In this document: positions 17,503 through 26,007 of the stretch, piece after piece | How the letters are laid out: every line of letters starts with the position of its first letter | How positions within the stretch are numbered: position 1 is the first letter of the stretch | Assembly (NCBI GenBank): GCA_030447445.1 | Contig: JAUJOW010000001.1 | Location: 214,511-278,510, forward strand | Direction: 5' to 3' | Source: Acidimicrobiales bacterium | GTDB taxonomy: Bacteria > Actinomycetota > Acidimicrobiia > Acidimicrobiales > Iamiaceae | DNA length: 64,000 bases | Translations under genes and position numbers: made by a program | The notes under the pieces: generated by a model | What the model saw: the letters and a program-made list of their open reading frames with translations, nothing else | The model's database searches: none | Told to the model about the DNA's origin: nothing

Positions 17503-18767
17503 GGCGTCGCCTCGAGGTCGGTGCCGAGGGCGGCGGTCACGGTGACGTCGTGGAAGGAGCCCGGTTCCAGCGCCGCCGGCACAACGATCACGCCGTCGAT
17601 CTCGGGGGCCTCGCGGTGGGAGCGACCGAAGCCGGGGGTGTCCACGAGGACTTCGACCCGGCGACCGACCAGTTCGTCACGTTTTCTCGCCGTGATGCCG
17701 TCCTGGAGCTCGCGAAGCTCGGCCAACCGCTCCTCGACGAGCCCGCCGGGGACGGTGCCGTCGAGCCCGGCGGCGTAGGTGCCCTCCTCCCGGGAGTAGG
17801 CGAAGAACCCGCACCAGTCGAGGTCGGCCTCGGCCACGAAGCCGAGGAGGCGATCGTGGTCGTCCTCGGTCTCGCCCGGGTAGCCGACGATGAAGTTCGA
17901 CCGGAAGGCGGCGGACGGTTCCCGGGCGCGGATCGCGCCGATGCGGTCGAGGAAGCGGTCGCCACTCCCCCAGCGCCGCATGCGGCGCAGCAACGGCCGG
18001 GACACGTGTTGCAACGAGAGGTCGAAGTACGGCACGCCGGTGGCACAGACGGCGTCGACGAGCCCGTCGGTGAGGTCGGAGGGGTACAGGTAGAGCAGCC
18101 GCACCCGGGGTACCCGGGCGGTCGCCGCCCGCACGAGGGGGACGATGGCCCGTTCGCCCCGTCCCTGGTCACGGCCGAAGGCGGCGAGGTCCTGGGCCAC
18201 CAACACGACCTCGGCCACATCGAGGTCGTCGATCTCGGCCAGGATCGACTCGATCGACCTCGAGCGCTGCGGGCCCCGGAACGACGGGATGGCGCAGAAC
18301 CCGCAGCCTCGGTCACAGCCCTCGGCCACCTTGACGTAGGCCCAGGGCACCGGGCTGGCCGGGCGAGGCAGCTCGAGGAGGTCGAAGCTGGCAGGGGAGG
18401 CGCCGGCGTGCTGGCGACGGCGGCCGAGGGACACGGGCACACCGAAGCCGGCCACGGCGTCGACCTCGGGCAGGGCGTCGGCCAGCTCGTCGCCGTAGCG
18501 CTCGGCCAGGCAGCCGGTGACCACGAGGCGGGCGCCGTCGCGGCGGGCGTCGGCCAGGTCGAGCACGGTGTCGATGGACTCCTGGCGAGCGTCCTCCACG
18601 AACGCGCACGTGTTGACCACGACGAGGTCGGCGGCGCCGGGCCCGCTCGCTGGGGCCATGCCGTCGGCGGTGAGGGTGCCGGCCAGCTTGTCCGAGTCGA
18701 CCTGGTTCTTCGAGCAGCCGAGGGTCTCCAGCCAGAACGTCCGTGGTTCGGCGGCGGAGGGACCCAT
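17499..18767 (-). CDS. rimO: Ribosomal protein S12 methylthiotransferase
   Basis: Radical-SAM enzyme that methylthiolates an aspartate of ribosomal protein S12. 422 residues. N-terminal cluster cysteines: ETLGCSKNQVDSD, VVNTCAFVEDARQES, VVTGCLAERYG. The radical-SAM motif is CDRGCGFCAIP with FRGPQRSR, and the TRAM domain follows (VEVLVDTPGFGRSHREAPE-like). LGCSKNxVDS and the SRSIE segment distinguish RimO from MiaB. ATG at 18767; first gene of the rimO-pgsA-cinA-recA run. Confidence 0.94.
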   Translation of the reverse strand: MGPSAAEPRTFWLETLGCSKNQVDSDKLAGTLTADGMAPASGPGAADLVVVNTCAFVEDARQESIDTVLDLADARRDGARLVVTGCLAERYGDELADALPEVDAVAGFGVPVSLGRRRQHAGASPASFDLLELPRPASPVPWAYVKVAEGCDRGCGFCAIPSFRGPQRSRSIESILAEIDDLDVAEVVLVAQDLAAFGRDQGRGERAIVPLVRAATARVPRVRLLYLYPSDLTDGLVDAVCATGVPYFDLSLQHVSRPLLRRMRRWGSGDRFLDRIGAIRAREPSAAFRSNFIVGYPGETEDDHDRLLGFVAEADLDWCGFFAYSREEGTYAAGLDGTVPGGLVEERLAELRELQDGITARKRDELVGRRVEVLVDTPGFGRSHREAPEIDGVIVVPAALEPGSFHDVTVTAALGTDLEATP

Positions 18768-19111
18768 GGCCTCGCAACGCTAGACGGACGGGCCGAACGG
18801 CGGTCTCGCTGGACCTCGCTACGCGACCACCGTCTCGACTGCTGGGTGCGACGGCGGCACCACAGTCACGCCGGCATCGGCAGCGCGGAACCGACCCCCG
18901 CACGCCGCGTCGATGAGTTCGCCGAGGTGATCGTTCACAGGACAATGCTCATTGGGCGGTCTTCCGGAGGATGCGGGCAAGTCTGGGCCGGGCGGTTCAC
19001 GCAACGAGGTCGAACGCGACGAGGTTCTTGGCGTCGGACTCGGGCGGGACGCGAGCGGCGGCGGGAGGCCGTTATGCGCCTGCACGTCCGCTTGTATTCG
19101 GTGACCCTCAG
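18768..19111. other. Intergenic stretch with a possible N-terminal gene remnant
   Basis: No intact gene. On the minus strand a GTG at 18938 opens 39 codons (VNDHLGELIDAACGG, VTVVPPSHPAVETVVA) ending at 18819 that look like the N-terminus of a larger GNAT-like protein, cut short by a stop. The rest shows nothing I can support. Confidence 0.3.
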
Positions 19112-19912
19112 TCACCCGGGAACACGGCCGACGGCGCAGCGTGCAACCGCACCGAGCGTGAACCCGCCCACGGGTGAACCCACCCTGGCGAAGAGAGCCC
19201 CGCGTAGGCGATCGCGATCGGCGTCGCTCAACGAGACGCAGTACGCCCCGGCGGGGCCAACGCCTGCGAGGAAGCCATTCCACAGTTCGTCGAACGACGA
19301 GTAGGTCGACGACGCGGCCAGCGTGGACTCCTCGATGCGCTCGATGCCTGCGGACGCGAAGAGCTCTCGGATCTCGCCCGGCCTCCCGAACTTCAGCGTC
19401 CGAGCCTCATCGGGAGCGTCGGGATCGATGCTCAAGGCGGCATCCCAGAAGGCGCGCAGCATCTCCATCCCGTCGTCGAAGTCCCACACGCAGGCCGAGA
19501 CGCTTCCCCCAGGTCGAACGACTCGCGCCATCTCTCGCGCCGCTTGTTCGGGCCTCGTGACGAAGTGCAGCACCAACTGTGCCATCGCATGATCAACGGT
19601 GCCGGTCTCGAACGGAATCGCCTCGGCAGAGCCCAGCCTCACATCGACGCCGGGGTGTCGCGCCGCACAACCGTCGCGGAACGACGGCGACGGGTCGCAG
19701 GCGTACACGGAGTTCGTTCCGAGCCGCGCGACCAAGACGCCGGTGAGCGCACCGGGCCCACAGCCGACATCCAGCGCCGTACCGCCCGCCGCCACACCAG
19801 CTGCATCACAGAACTCTGGGGCCAAGCCGAGCGAGTAGCGCCCCATGAACGAGTCGTAGGTCGTACCTGCGACAGCGAATGTGCGCGCACCCTGAACCTC
19901 GTCCACTGGCAC
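19112..19912 (-). CDS. SAM-dependent methyltransferase (class I)
   Basis: 266 residues. Motif I is ALDVGCGPGALTGVL; an acidic residue in VYACDPSPSF should bind the SAM ribose, and MARVVRPGGSVSACVWDF is the usual post-motif strand. The N-terminus (GTTYDSFMGRYSLGLAPEF) resembles the UbiE/COQ5-like methyltransferase_11 group. The substrate is unknown. It is monocistronic, about 280 nt downstream of a strong hairpin ending the VOC/metallo-hydrolase operon. Minus-strand neighbours are unrelated, so context gives no help. Confidence 0.85.
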   Translation of the reverse strand: MPVDEVQGARTFAVAGTTYDSFMGRYSLGLAPEFCDAAGVAAGGTALDVGCGPGALTGVLVARLGTNSVYACDPSPSFRDGCAARHPGVDVRLGSAEAIPFETGTVDHAMAQLVLHFVTRPEQAAREMARVVRPGGSVSACVWDFDDGMEMLRAFWDAALSIDPDAPDEARTLKFGRPGEIRELFASAGIERIEESTLAASSTYSSFDELWNGFLAGVGPAGAYCVSLSDADRDRLRGALFARVGSPVGGFTLGAVARCAVGRVPG

Positions 19913-20112
19913 CTCCGTAGCCGGCAGGACAAAGCGTACGAGGTCGGCACCGACCGCTCGGCCGCGGACCTACCCCTCTCCCGCCGTCGCAAAGGAGGAA
20001 CGGAATCGGCGGTAGGTGCGTTCGGGAGTGGTTCGGCGTGGGCCCGGAGGCCGCGCCAGATCGTGCGTAGGTTCATGATCTCAACATGAACGCTGGGGCC
20101 TGAGGGCTCCGG

Positions 20113-20139
20113 CCTCCGGGTCTCGGCCTGACCCGGAGG
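20113..20139 (-). terminator. Perfect 10-bp hairpin downstream of the VOC gene
   Basis: CCTCCGGGTC, 7-nt loop, GACCCGGAGG: a perfect GC-rich stem lying 53 nt past the stop of the VOC gene on the minus strand. There is no U-tract, which is common for actinobacterial terminators. Confidence 0.55.
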
Positions 20140-20191
20140 TGCTACGTGACCACCACCATCCCAACGACCGAAGTCGTCGACCCCGTCTTCC

Positions 20192-20914
20192 CTACGGTTG
20201 GCGCATCAGCCCGAAGGTCTGGCCTTCGGGATCGACGAGGTGGGCCACTGCAGCGGGGTTGCGTGGTCGGTCCTTCGCGGGCTCGGTGGGGGCGGCTCCG
20301 AGTGCATGGGCCCGGTCGAGGTAGGCGTCGAGGTCCTGCACCGAGGCGTAGAAGGTCACCCCTAGGGTTCTGGGGCCGACGCTGCCGATGGTGCCGGAGA
20401 TCCCGCTGGCGCCGGTGTCCACGTCGAAGTCCGACGGGTCGTGCGGCGTGGGATTGGGCCGTACTCCCCATCCGAAGACACCGCGGTAGAAGTCGGCGAG
20501 TGCCGAGGGGTCCGTTGAGGCGATGTTGAACCGGGTAACGGGCGGAGCATCGCCGCTCGAGACCAGCGAACGGTCGCCGCGCTTGAGCACGCCGACGACC
20601 GTCCCTTCCGGATCGGCAAACTGAGCGAACGTGACGACCTCGGTGATTGGCGCCAACTTCACGGTGCCTCCAGCAGCCTGGATGGAGTCGAGCGCCGGCT
20701 GCAGGTCATCGACCTCGACGTAGAACAGGGGCCTGCGGGAGCCGTCGGGCACGGTGGCGATACCGCCGTTGATCCCGGCGCCAGCCGATGTGTCGATGAG
20801 CACGTAGTCGATCTCGGGCATCGGCTCGAGGTGCCACCCGAACAGCTCGGCGTAGAAGCGCCCGAGAGCCGGAGCGTCCTTGGCGAAGAGCTCCCAATGC
20901 ACCACCGGGTTCAT
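20192..20914 (-). CDS. Two-domain VOC (glyoxalase-like) protein
   Basis: 240 residues made of two vicinal-oxygen-chelate modules. The first starts VVHWELFAKDAPALGRFYAE and contains LFGWHLEPMP and FADPEGTVVGVLK; the second starts TRFNIASTDPSALADFYRGV and ends HLVDPEGQTFGLMRQ. Such tandem VOC proteins are often called hydroxylase or glyoxalase family without known substrate. Its ATG overlaps the stop of the metallo-hydrolase by 4 nt, so both should be controlled by the TetR at 21.8 kb. Confidence 0.85.
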   Translation of the reverse strand: MNPVVHWELFAKDAPALGRFYAELFGWHLEPMPEIDYVLIDTSAGAGINGGIATVPDGSRRPLFYVEVDDLQPALDSIQAAGGTVKLAPITEVVTFAQFADPEGTVVGVLKRGDRSLVSSGDAPPVTRFNIASTDPSALADFYRGVFGWGVRPNPTPHDPSDFDVDTGASGISGTIGSVGPRTLGVTFYASVQDLDAYLDRAHALGAAPTEPAKDRPRNPAAVAHLVDPEGQTFGLMRQP

Positions 20915-21747
20915 TCGGCTTCCTCGATGCCCGCAGCGGTCATCCAGCCGTCCAGATCTTCCTGGCTGAACTCCTGCCAGGGGTCGAGATCGGGAGTTGC
21001 GCTGAGGGTCTGGAAGGCACGCTCGATGTCTCGACCGCGGATCGCGGGCGCGTGACAGCTAGCGATGATCTCGATGGGCAGCGTTCGGACGCGCTGGACG
21101 TGAGCGTTCCACTTGTTTGCGTCGAGCAAGGTATGCCACGGAGAAATCAGTCGAGCACCGAGGAGGAGGGCGTCTTCGACGTAGTCGGCGTCGAGGGCGG
21201 CGAGGTCTTGCACGGGGTGCGGCACGGCCAGCGCGAAGGCATCGGACGCCCAGTAGACGCCCGTCGTGGCGTCGAACAGGCCGCGGGTGGTCGGGTTGTC
21301 GAACAGCGGGGGCCGGATCGCCGTCAGGGTGCGGTCCCCGGCATCGAAGCTGTCTCCGTCGCGCACGAACCGCACCCGATCCATCGGGATCTCGTAGTGA
21401 TCCACCATCCGGCCGACGCTGAACCACGTCGTGACCAACACTGCATTCGGACATGTGTCCAGCACCGGCAGGAGGTTGCCCGTGTGGTCGGGGTCGTCGT
21501 GGGAGAGGAACACCCACCGCACGTCGGCTGGTTCGACGATGGCGAAGACCTGCTCCAGCCAACGTTCACGGTTGATGAGCGTGCCGGTGTCCACGATCAC
21601 CGGCTCTCGTCCTTGGATCACAAGCGAGTTCAGGTAGAAGTGTCCGACCGGCGGCGCTTCCATGAGCTGGGGCACCACGTGGGTTCCCTCTGCCACTCGA
21701 TACGGCGTGACGGTCAAGTTGACATGGTCGGGCTCGGTGATGGCCAC
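20911..21747 (-). CDS. Metallo-beta-lactamase-fold protein
   Basis: 278 residues. The metal-binding motif reads SHDDPDHTGNLLPVLD, where the HxDxDH of flavodiiron-type MBL proteins replaces the classical HxHxDH. Later ligands are plausible in WASDAFALAVPHP and ASCHAPAIRG. It resembles ODP/flavodiiron MBL domains without the flavodoxin part, so an oxidoreductase-like or hydrolytic role on a small molecule is possible. Divergent from tetR with two palindromic operators between; with the VOC gene it forms the likely target operon. Confidence 0.83.
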   Translation of the reverse strand: MAITEPDHVNLTVTPYRVAEGTHVVPQLMEAPPVGHFYLNSLVIQGREPVIVDTGTLINRERWLEQVFAIVEPADVRWVFLSHDDPDHTGNLLPVLDTCPNAVLVTTWFSVGRMVDHYEIPMDRVRFVRDGDSFDAGDRTLTAIRPPLFDNPTTRGLFDATTGVYWASDAFALAVPHPVQDLAALDADYVEDALLLGARLISPWHTLLDANKWNAHVQRVRTLPIEIIASCHAPAIRGRDIERAFQTLSATPDLDPWQEFSQEDLDGWMTAAGIEEAE

Positions 21748-21786
21748 GGTCCTCCGTTTCGCGAGCCGCTCAAGGCAGCTACGATG

Positions 21787-21829
21787 TAGACAGGTCTGTA
21801 CCAGAATGATAGAGACAGGTCTGTCTATA
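21787..21829. promoter_or_regulatory. Twin TetR operators (O1 21788-21799, O2 21810-21829)
   Basis: Both contain AGACAGGTCTGT, their centres about 25 bp apart. O2 extends to a 20-bp imperfect palindrome TAGAGACAGGTCTGTCTATA that ends at the A of the tetR ATG. O1 has a decayed right arm. The position fits autorepression and control of the divergent metallo-hydrolase operon. Confidence 0.75.
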
Positions 21830-22413
21830 TGTCAACCGTCACCGCGCCGTCAGCCAGGGAACGCATCCTCGAGTCCGCTAGCCAGCTCTTCTACCGCCAC
21901 GGGTTCGTCTCGGTCGGGGTGGACACCATCACCGCCGAAGCAGGCGTCGCCAAGATGAGCCTCTACCGGCACTTCCCTTCCAAGGACGACCTGATCGTCG
22001 CCTACCTGGAGCGATCCAACGAGCAGTTCTGGAATTGGTTCGATGGCGCCCTCGGCGAGGGCGCACCCCGGGCTCAGCTCATGCGCGTGTTCGACGCGCT
22101 CGGCAACTTCGCCACCAGCCCGGCGTGCTTCGGCTGCATGTTTCAGCTCGCGGCCGCCGACTTCCCCGACGTCGAGCACCCTGCCAACCGCATCGCGCTC
22201 GCCCACAAGACAGCCGCGCTCGAACGTCTCCGGGATCTCGCCGCCCAGGCGTGCGCCGCCGATCCGGATGCGCTCGCGGCCCAGCTCCTGCTGCTGATGG
22301 ACGGCGCCTTCGTCGCTTCACGGATGTTCCGCAGCTCCAGCCCAGCCGGCCATGTCGGCCCGGCCGCGGCGGCCATCATCAAGTCGGCAACCCGCCGCAC
22401 GCGTAGCGCCTGA
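21829..22413 (+). CDS. TetR/AcrR-family transcriptional regulator
   Basis: 194 residues. The N-terminal helix-turn-helix is typical: ARERILESASQLFYRHGFVS, VDTITAEAGVAKMSLYRHFP, then SKDDLIVAYL. The C-terminal ligand domain contains several cysteines (SPACFGCMFQLAAADFP and AAQACAADP), which could sense electrophiles as in NemR-like regulators, although that is inference. ATG at 21829 abuts operator O2. It probably represses itself and the divergent MBL-VOC pair. Confidence 0.9.
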   Translation: MSTVTAPSARERILESASQLFYRHGFVSVGVDTITAEAGVAKMSLYRHFPSKDDLIVAYLERSNEQFWNWFDGALGEGAPRAQLMRVFDALGNFATSPACFGCMFQLAAADFPDVEHPANRIALAHKTAALERLRDLAAQACAADPDALAAQLLLLMDGAFVASRMFRSSSPAGHVGPAAAAIIKSATRRTRSA

Positions 22414-22519
22414 CCGAATCCTCAGCCCAAGGGCCGTCGGACGCGGGCACACGAAAGGCTCGTCGACGGCGAGAACTCTGCTGCACCGCCCAGTTCGCCG
22501 GCCTTGTCTCCTTAGCCCC

Positions 22520-22537
22520 GGCGGTCAGCCGACCGCC
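22520..22537. terminator. 7-bp stem-loop downstream of tetR
   Basis: GGCGGTC, 4-nt loop, GACCGCC, about 107 nt after the tetR stop. A possible terminator; no U-tract is seen. Confidence 0.35.
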
Positions 22538-22570
22538 ATCGGTGCACTCCCGGCCTCTTGCGGCGCACCC

Positions 22571-22584
22571 CCCGGATATCCGGG
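22571..22584. promoter_or_regulatory. Perfect 14-bp palindrome upstream of the SnoaL-like gene
   Basis: CCCGGATATCCGGG is perfectly self-complementary and ends 37 nt before the ATG at 22622. It could be an operator; no regulator is adjacent apart from the LuxR remnant downstream. Confidence 0.35.
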
Positions 22585-22621
22585 ATGGAGTCTCGGTTGA
22601 TGTTGCCCGAAGGTGGGTGTC

Positions 22622-23050
22622 ATGACAGATGCGGATGCCAACAAGAAGGTCGTCACCGAGTTCATCGACCGTCTGTTCAGTCGGGGTGATCTGGCTGCGG
22701 TGGACGAATACCTGAGTGAGGAGTTCGTGAACCACGACCCGCCGTTCGGCGTGAGCGCCGACCGTGAGGGCATGCGCTCGGCGGCGAGCGGCTTTCGCGC
22801 CGCGTTCCCTGATTGGCACAGCGAGCTGCACCTCCTGATCGCCGAGAACGATCTGGTGGCCGAGGTCTTCACTGCCAGCGGCACCCATCGCGGCGAGATG
22901 ATGGGAGTGGCGCCCACCAGACGAGAGCTGTCGGTCCAGGGGATCAACGTGTTCCGGCTTCGCGGCGGCCGCATCACCGAGCGATGGGGCCGCCTGGACG
23001 ACCTCGGGTTCCTCCGGCAGCTCGGGCTTGCTCCCGCCGTGGGGGCGTGA
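22622..23050 (+). CDS. SnoaL-like polyketide cyclase family protein
   Basis: 142 residues of the NTF2-like SnoaL/ester-cyclase family. Readable features are NKKVVTEFIDRLFSRGDLAA, VDEYLSEEFVNHDPP, FRAAFPDWHSELHLLIAEND and GRITERWGRLDD, all usual for this family of small alpha+beta barrels. The ATG at 22622 has AAGGTGG about 8 nt upstream; an in-frame GTG at 22613 is the alternative. Catalytic function is uncertain because many members are uncharacterised. Confidence 0.82.
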   Translation: MTDADANKKVVTEFIDRLFSRGDLAAVDEYLSEEFVNHDPPFGVSADREGMRSAASGFRAAFPDWHSELHLLIAENDLVAEVFTASGTHRGEMMGVAPTRRELSVQGINVFRLRGGRITERWGRLDDLGFLRQLGLAPAVGA

Positions 23051-23085
23051 GACACGGTCTCGGCCGGCGTCGTAGCCTTGCGTCG

Positions 23086-23274
23086 ATGACACGAGCCGGC
23101 GAAGGCGCGGCGCGTCAGCTGACGGAACGCTGCTACGCCGGGCTCGACGCCGGCTCGCTGCAGGCCGAGCTTCTCGATGGCCTGCAGCGCATCGTGCCCT
23201 TCGACGCGGCCTTCTGCGCCACCGTTGACCCGGCGACGCTGCTGTTCACCAACGCCGGCTTGCGGCGCCTATGA
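23086..23274 (+). pseudogene. N-terminal remnant of a LuxR-type regulator
   Basis: 62 codons from an ATG preceded by TAGCCT. GAARQLTERCYAGLDAG and LQRIVPFDAAFCATVDP with LLFTNAGL resemble the N-terminal GAF-like part of actinobacterial LuxR-family regulators. A stop ends it before any helix-turn-helix, and the next bases belong to a convergent gene, so the rest seems deleted. Possibly a small expressed protein, but a remnant is more likely. Confidence 0.4.
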
Positions 23275-23276
23275 GG

Positions 23277-23717
23277 TCAGTCGACCCGCCAGACGAGGTC
23301 GGGTCCGTCGACTCGAGCGCAGCGCGGTCCACCACGGTCATCGGTCAGTCGGACCGTGCCAACCAACGATCGCCCGTCCGCGGCGCTCGCGACAAGTCGA
23401 GGGTCGACGGCGCTCAACATGAGCTTGGCGCGTCGGAACATGTCAAAGATTCCGTCGTGGACTCGCCCCCACGTGAGATAGAGGAACCGATCGCCACGCC
23501 TCCCGTGGACCGCTGGTCCCCTGAAGTCGAGTTCGCCGTCGCGGCCTCGGGCGACGTCAACGTCGAGCTGCCACCGTGCTGAGGCGGCGTCGCCGGATAC
23601 CAAGTCGAACGGCTCCCGCCCGACCTGTACACCGACATGGACGCCCTCGAACACGACGCCGTCCCGATCGCAGAATTGCTCACCCGGAAGGTCGAAACCC
23701 TCGATCACGACTCGCAC
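23277..23717 (-). CDS. DUF5990 family protein
   Basis: 146 residues. IEGFDLPGEQFCDRDGVVFE, GVQVGREPFDLVSGDAASAR, FRGPAVHGRRGDRFLYLTWG and FRRAKLMLSAV follow the pattern of the actinobacterial DUF5990 family, whose function is unknown. No signal peptide or membrane segment. Convergent with the truncated LuxR-like remnant (2-nt gap). Confidence 0.75.
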   Translation of the reverse strand: MRVVIEGFDLPGEQFCDRDGVVFEGVHVGVQVGREPFDLVSGDAASARWQLDVDVARGRDGELDFRGPAVHGRRGDRFLYLTWGRVHDGIFDMFRRAKLMLSAVDPRLVASAADGRSLVGTVRLTDDRGGPRCARVDGPDLVWRVD

Positions 23718-23790
23718 CTCCTCAGCCTGCCATGAGGGACGCGAGCCAAGGTGCGTTGGACCGTCCAGAACGCCGGGTTCGAGTGCGCCG

Positions 23791-24195
23791 CTATGCGTCC
23801 TCGGCCACCGTAGTGACGGTGCCGTGTTCGTCAGTCACGTACCGACCCTTCGAGAGGTCGATCAGCACAAGCACGTTGTCGAAGGGGTCGGCCACCACGG
23901 CGACACGGCCGACCGGGATGTCGAAGGGAGGAGCAAGCACGCGCCCTCCGGCCGCCTCGACTGACTCGGCGGCGTCGTCAGCCGAATCCACGAGCCAGTT
24001 CGGCTCGTACCCGTGCTGAGTCGTGAGCACCATCTCCGTGTCGCTCTCTGGTAGTGCGACGGCAGCGGCCCCGATCTCGTCGTTACGCCAACGCAACGGG
24101 TGACCGAGGCGGTCGACGTAGAAAGCGATGCCCGCGTCGAGGTCTGGCACACGAAAGGTCACCGCATCGACCTTGCGAAGGAGCGGCTTCGTCAT
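23791..24195 (-). CDS. VOC (glyoxalase/bleomycin-resistance-like) protein
   Basis: 134 residues, one VOC domain: LRKVDAVTFRVPDLDAGIAF, YVDRLGHPLRWRNDEIGAAA, then DSADDAAESVEAAGGRVLAP and VAVVADPFDNVLVLID. The ATG at 24195 is preferred because the fold begins within eight residues; the frame is open another 135 nt upstream, but that part is uncharacteristic. Substrate unknown. It stands alone on the minus strand, about 180 nt after the thiolase-like gene. Confidence 0.8.
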   Translation of the reverse strand: MTKPLLRKVDAVTFRVPDLDAGIAFYVDRLGHPLRWRNDEIGAAAVALPESDTEMVLTTQHGYEPNWLVDSADDAAESVEAAGGRVLAPPFDIPVGRVAVVADPFDNVLVLIDLSKGRYVTDEHGTVTTVAEDA

Positions 24196-24379
24196 CGCAA
24201 CACTCTCATCGACGACGAGCACCCTTCGCTGAACATCGAGCGGGTGTCCCGCAATATCGGTCGTCGTCATCGCCGGTCGCCGACCGCCGTGCGGTGGCCG
24301 CCCGGTCGGCGCACCGCTCGGTTCCGGCACGCCTCGGCGCCCGCCTCTGGCTGCCGCCGGAGACGGTCGCGTCCCATTC

Positions 24380-25573
24380 CTAGGTGGTCAGCAACAGGCA
24401 GGCGGCGAGCGGGCCGCCGCCGGCGGCCGCCACCGCCACCTCGGGCTGGCCCGGCACCTGCCGGTCGCCGGCCTCGCCCCAGAGCTGGACGCAGGCCTCG
24501 TGGAGCAGCCCGTAGCCGTGCAGTCTTCCTCCTGAGAGCTGCCCACCGTTGGTGTTCAGCGGCAACGGACCGTCGAGGGCGATGCGATCGCCGCCCTCGA
24601 CGAACGGGCCGCCCTCCCCCTTGCCGCAGAAGCCGAGGGCCTCGAGCCAGGCCAGCGTGATGAAGCTGAACCCGTCGTAGAGCTCGGCCACGTCGACGTC
24701 GGCGGCCGAGAGCTCGGTGCGCTCCCACAGCATGGCGGCGGCGTCTCGCACGGCCATGGTGGTGAGGTCGTCGAACTGGTCCCACGACGGTCGCCCCCGC
24801 AGCGCCGTCCCCACCGCCTCGATGCGCACCGGCGGGCGGGGCCGGTCGGCGGCGGTGTCGGCTCGGGACACGATCACCGCGGTGCTGCCGTCGGCCGGTG
24901 CATCGCAGTCGTAGAGGCACAGGGGGGTGGAGATCATGCGCACGGACAGGTAGTCCTCGAGGGTCATCGGGTCCCGGTAGACGGCGTTGGGGTTGCGGGC
25001 GGCGTTGCGCCGGGCGTTGAGGGCGATCTGGGCCAGCTGCTCGCGGGTGGTGCCGAACTCGTGGAAGTGGCGTTGGGCCATCATGGCGATCCAGTTGGCC
25101 GCCGACGGCGCGCCGAAGGGGAGGGTCCACTGGAGGAACCCCGACGCCTTGTAGGTGCCACCACCGCCGGGGGTGACCGAAGCCCGCCCGGCATCGCCCT
25201 GGGCGCTGGCCTCCCAGACGGTGCGGAAGCACAGGACGTGGGTGGCGAGGCCGGTGGCCACGGCGGCGGCGGCGTTCACCACCGAGCCGAGCTGGCCCGG
25301 CAGCTCGAGACCGCCGGCGAACCAGTCGAGCTCGAGGCGGAGGGCGTCGTGCACCTCGGTCACGCCGACCCCGCTGAAGCCGGGCGGCTGGTCCATGTTG
25401 CCGGGATAGGTGGAGAGGCCGTCGATGTCGGCGAGGGTGAGGCCGGCGTGGTCCACCGCCGCCAGGCAGGCGTCGATGGTCAGGGCGAGCGGGTCGCGGT
25501 AGAGGCGCCGGCCGACCTGTGACTGGCCCACCCCGCTGATGACGGCCCGCCGCTCCAGGGACTCTGGGCTCAT
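24380..25573 (-). CDS. Thiolase-like (Ltp2/SCP-x type) protein, probable aldolase partner
   Basis: 397 residues of the thiolase fold in the SCP-x/lipid-transfer group. The residue corresponding to the thiolase nucleophilic Cys is not present (GQLGSVVNAAAAVATG in that position), and the usual EVHDCF histidine segment reads AELYDGFSF, with Tyr in place of His. Steroid aldolases of the Ltp2 type share these changes and need a DUF35 partner; such a protein is encoded directly upstream with a 4-nt overlap. I therefore infer retro-aldol cleavage of a CoA thioester side chain rather than thiolysis. ATG at 25573. Confidence 0.8.
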   Translation of the reverse strand: MSPESLERRAVISGVGQSQVGRRLYRDPLALTIDACLAAVDHAGLTLADIDGLSTYPGNMDQPPGFSGVGVTEVHDALRLELDWFAGGLELPGQLGSVVNAAAAVATGLATHVLCFRTVWEASAQGDAGRASVTPGGGGTYKASGFLQWTLPFGAPSAANWIAMMAQRHFHEFGTTREQLAQIALNARRNAARNPNAVYRDPMTLEDYLSVRMISTPLCLYDCDAPADGSTAVIVSRADTAADRPRPPVRIEAVGTALRGRPSWDQFDDLTTMAVRDAAAMLWERTELSAADVDVAELYDGFSFITLAWLEALGFCGKGEGGPFVEGGDRIALDGPLPLNTNGGQLSGGRLHGYGLLHEACVQLWGEAGDRQVPGQPEVAVAAAGGGPLAACLLLTT

Positions 25574-26007
25574 GCCGGCCGGGCGCTGGGTCGGAACAGC
25601 GGTAGCCACACATCGTCGTAGGGCTCGAACACCACCTCGACGGGCATCCCGATGCGGACGTCGTCGGGGTCGACGTCGACCAGGTTGGTGGTGAGGCGGA
25701 GGTCGTCTTGTTCCTCGAGGGCCACGATGGCCACCACGTACGGGGGGTCGAGGTGGGGATACCACGGCTGGCAGTTGACGGTGAAGGTGTGGACGACGCC
25801 TCGGCCCGAGAGCGCCTCGGGGGCCACCTCACGCCCCAGGCAACGGGGACAGACCGGCGCCGGCGGGTGGATGCGGTACCCGCACCCCCGGCAGGTGAGG
25901 ATCCGCAGCTCGCCGTCGGCTCCTCCCGTCCAGAAGTGCTCGTTGGCCGCCGTGACCCGCGGGAGCACCCGGAACGGGCGCAGCGCGGCGGCGGCAGCGT
26001 CGGTCAC
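25570..26007 (-). CDS. DUF35 OB-fold/zinc-ribbon acyl-CoA-associated protein
   Basis: 145 residues. A rubredoxin-like zinc ribbon, CRGCGYRIHPPAPVCPRC, precedes an OB-fold with GRGVVHTFTVNCQPW and PPYVVAIVALEEQDDL. DUF35 proteins bind thiolase-fold partners (as ChsH2's DUF35 domain binds Ltp2). GTG start at 26007, 4-nt overlap with the CMD-like gene upstream and the thiolase-like gene downstream, so the three are co-translated. Confidence 0.87.
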   Translation of the reverse strand: MTDAAAAALRPFRVLPRVTAANEHFWTGGADGELRILTCRGCGYRIHPPAPVCPRCLGREVAPEALSGRGVVHTFTVNCQPWYPHLDPPYVVAIVALEEQDDLRLTTNLVDVDPDDVRIGMPVEVVFEPYDDVWLPLFRPSARPA

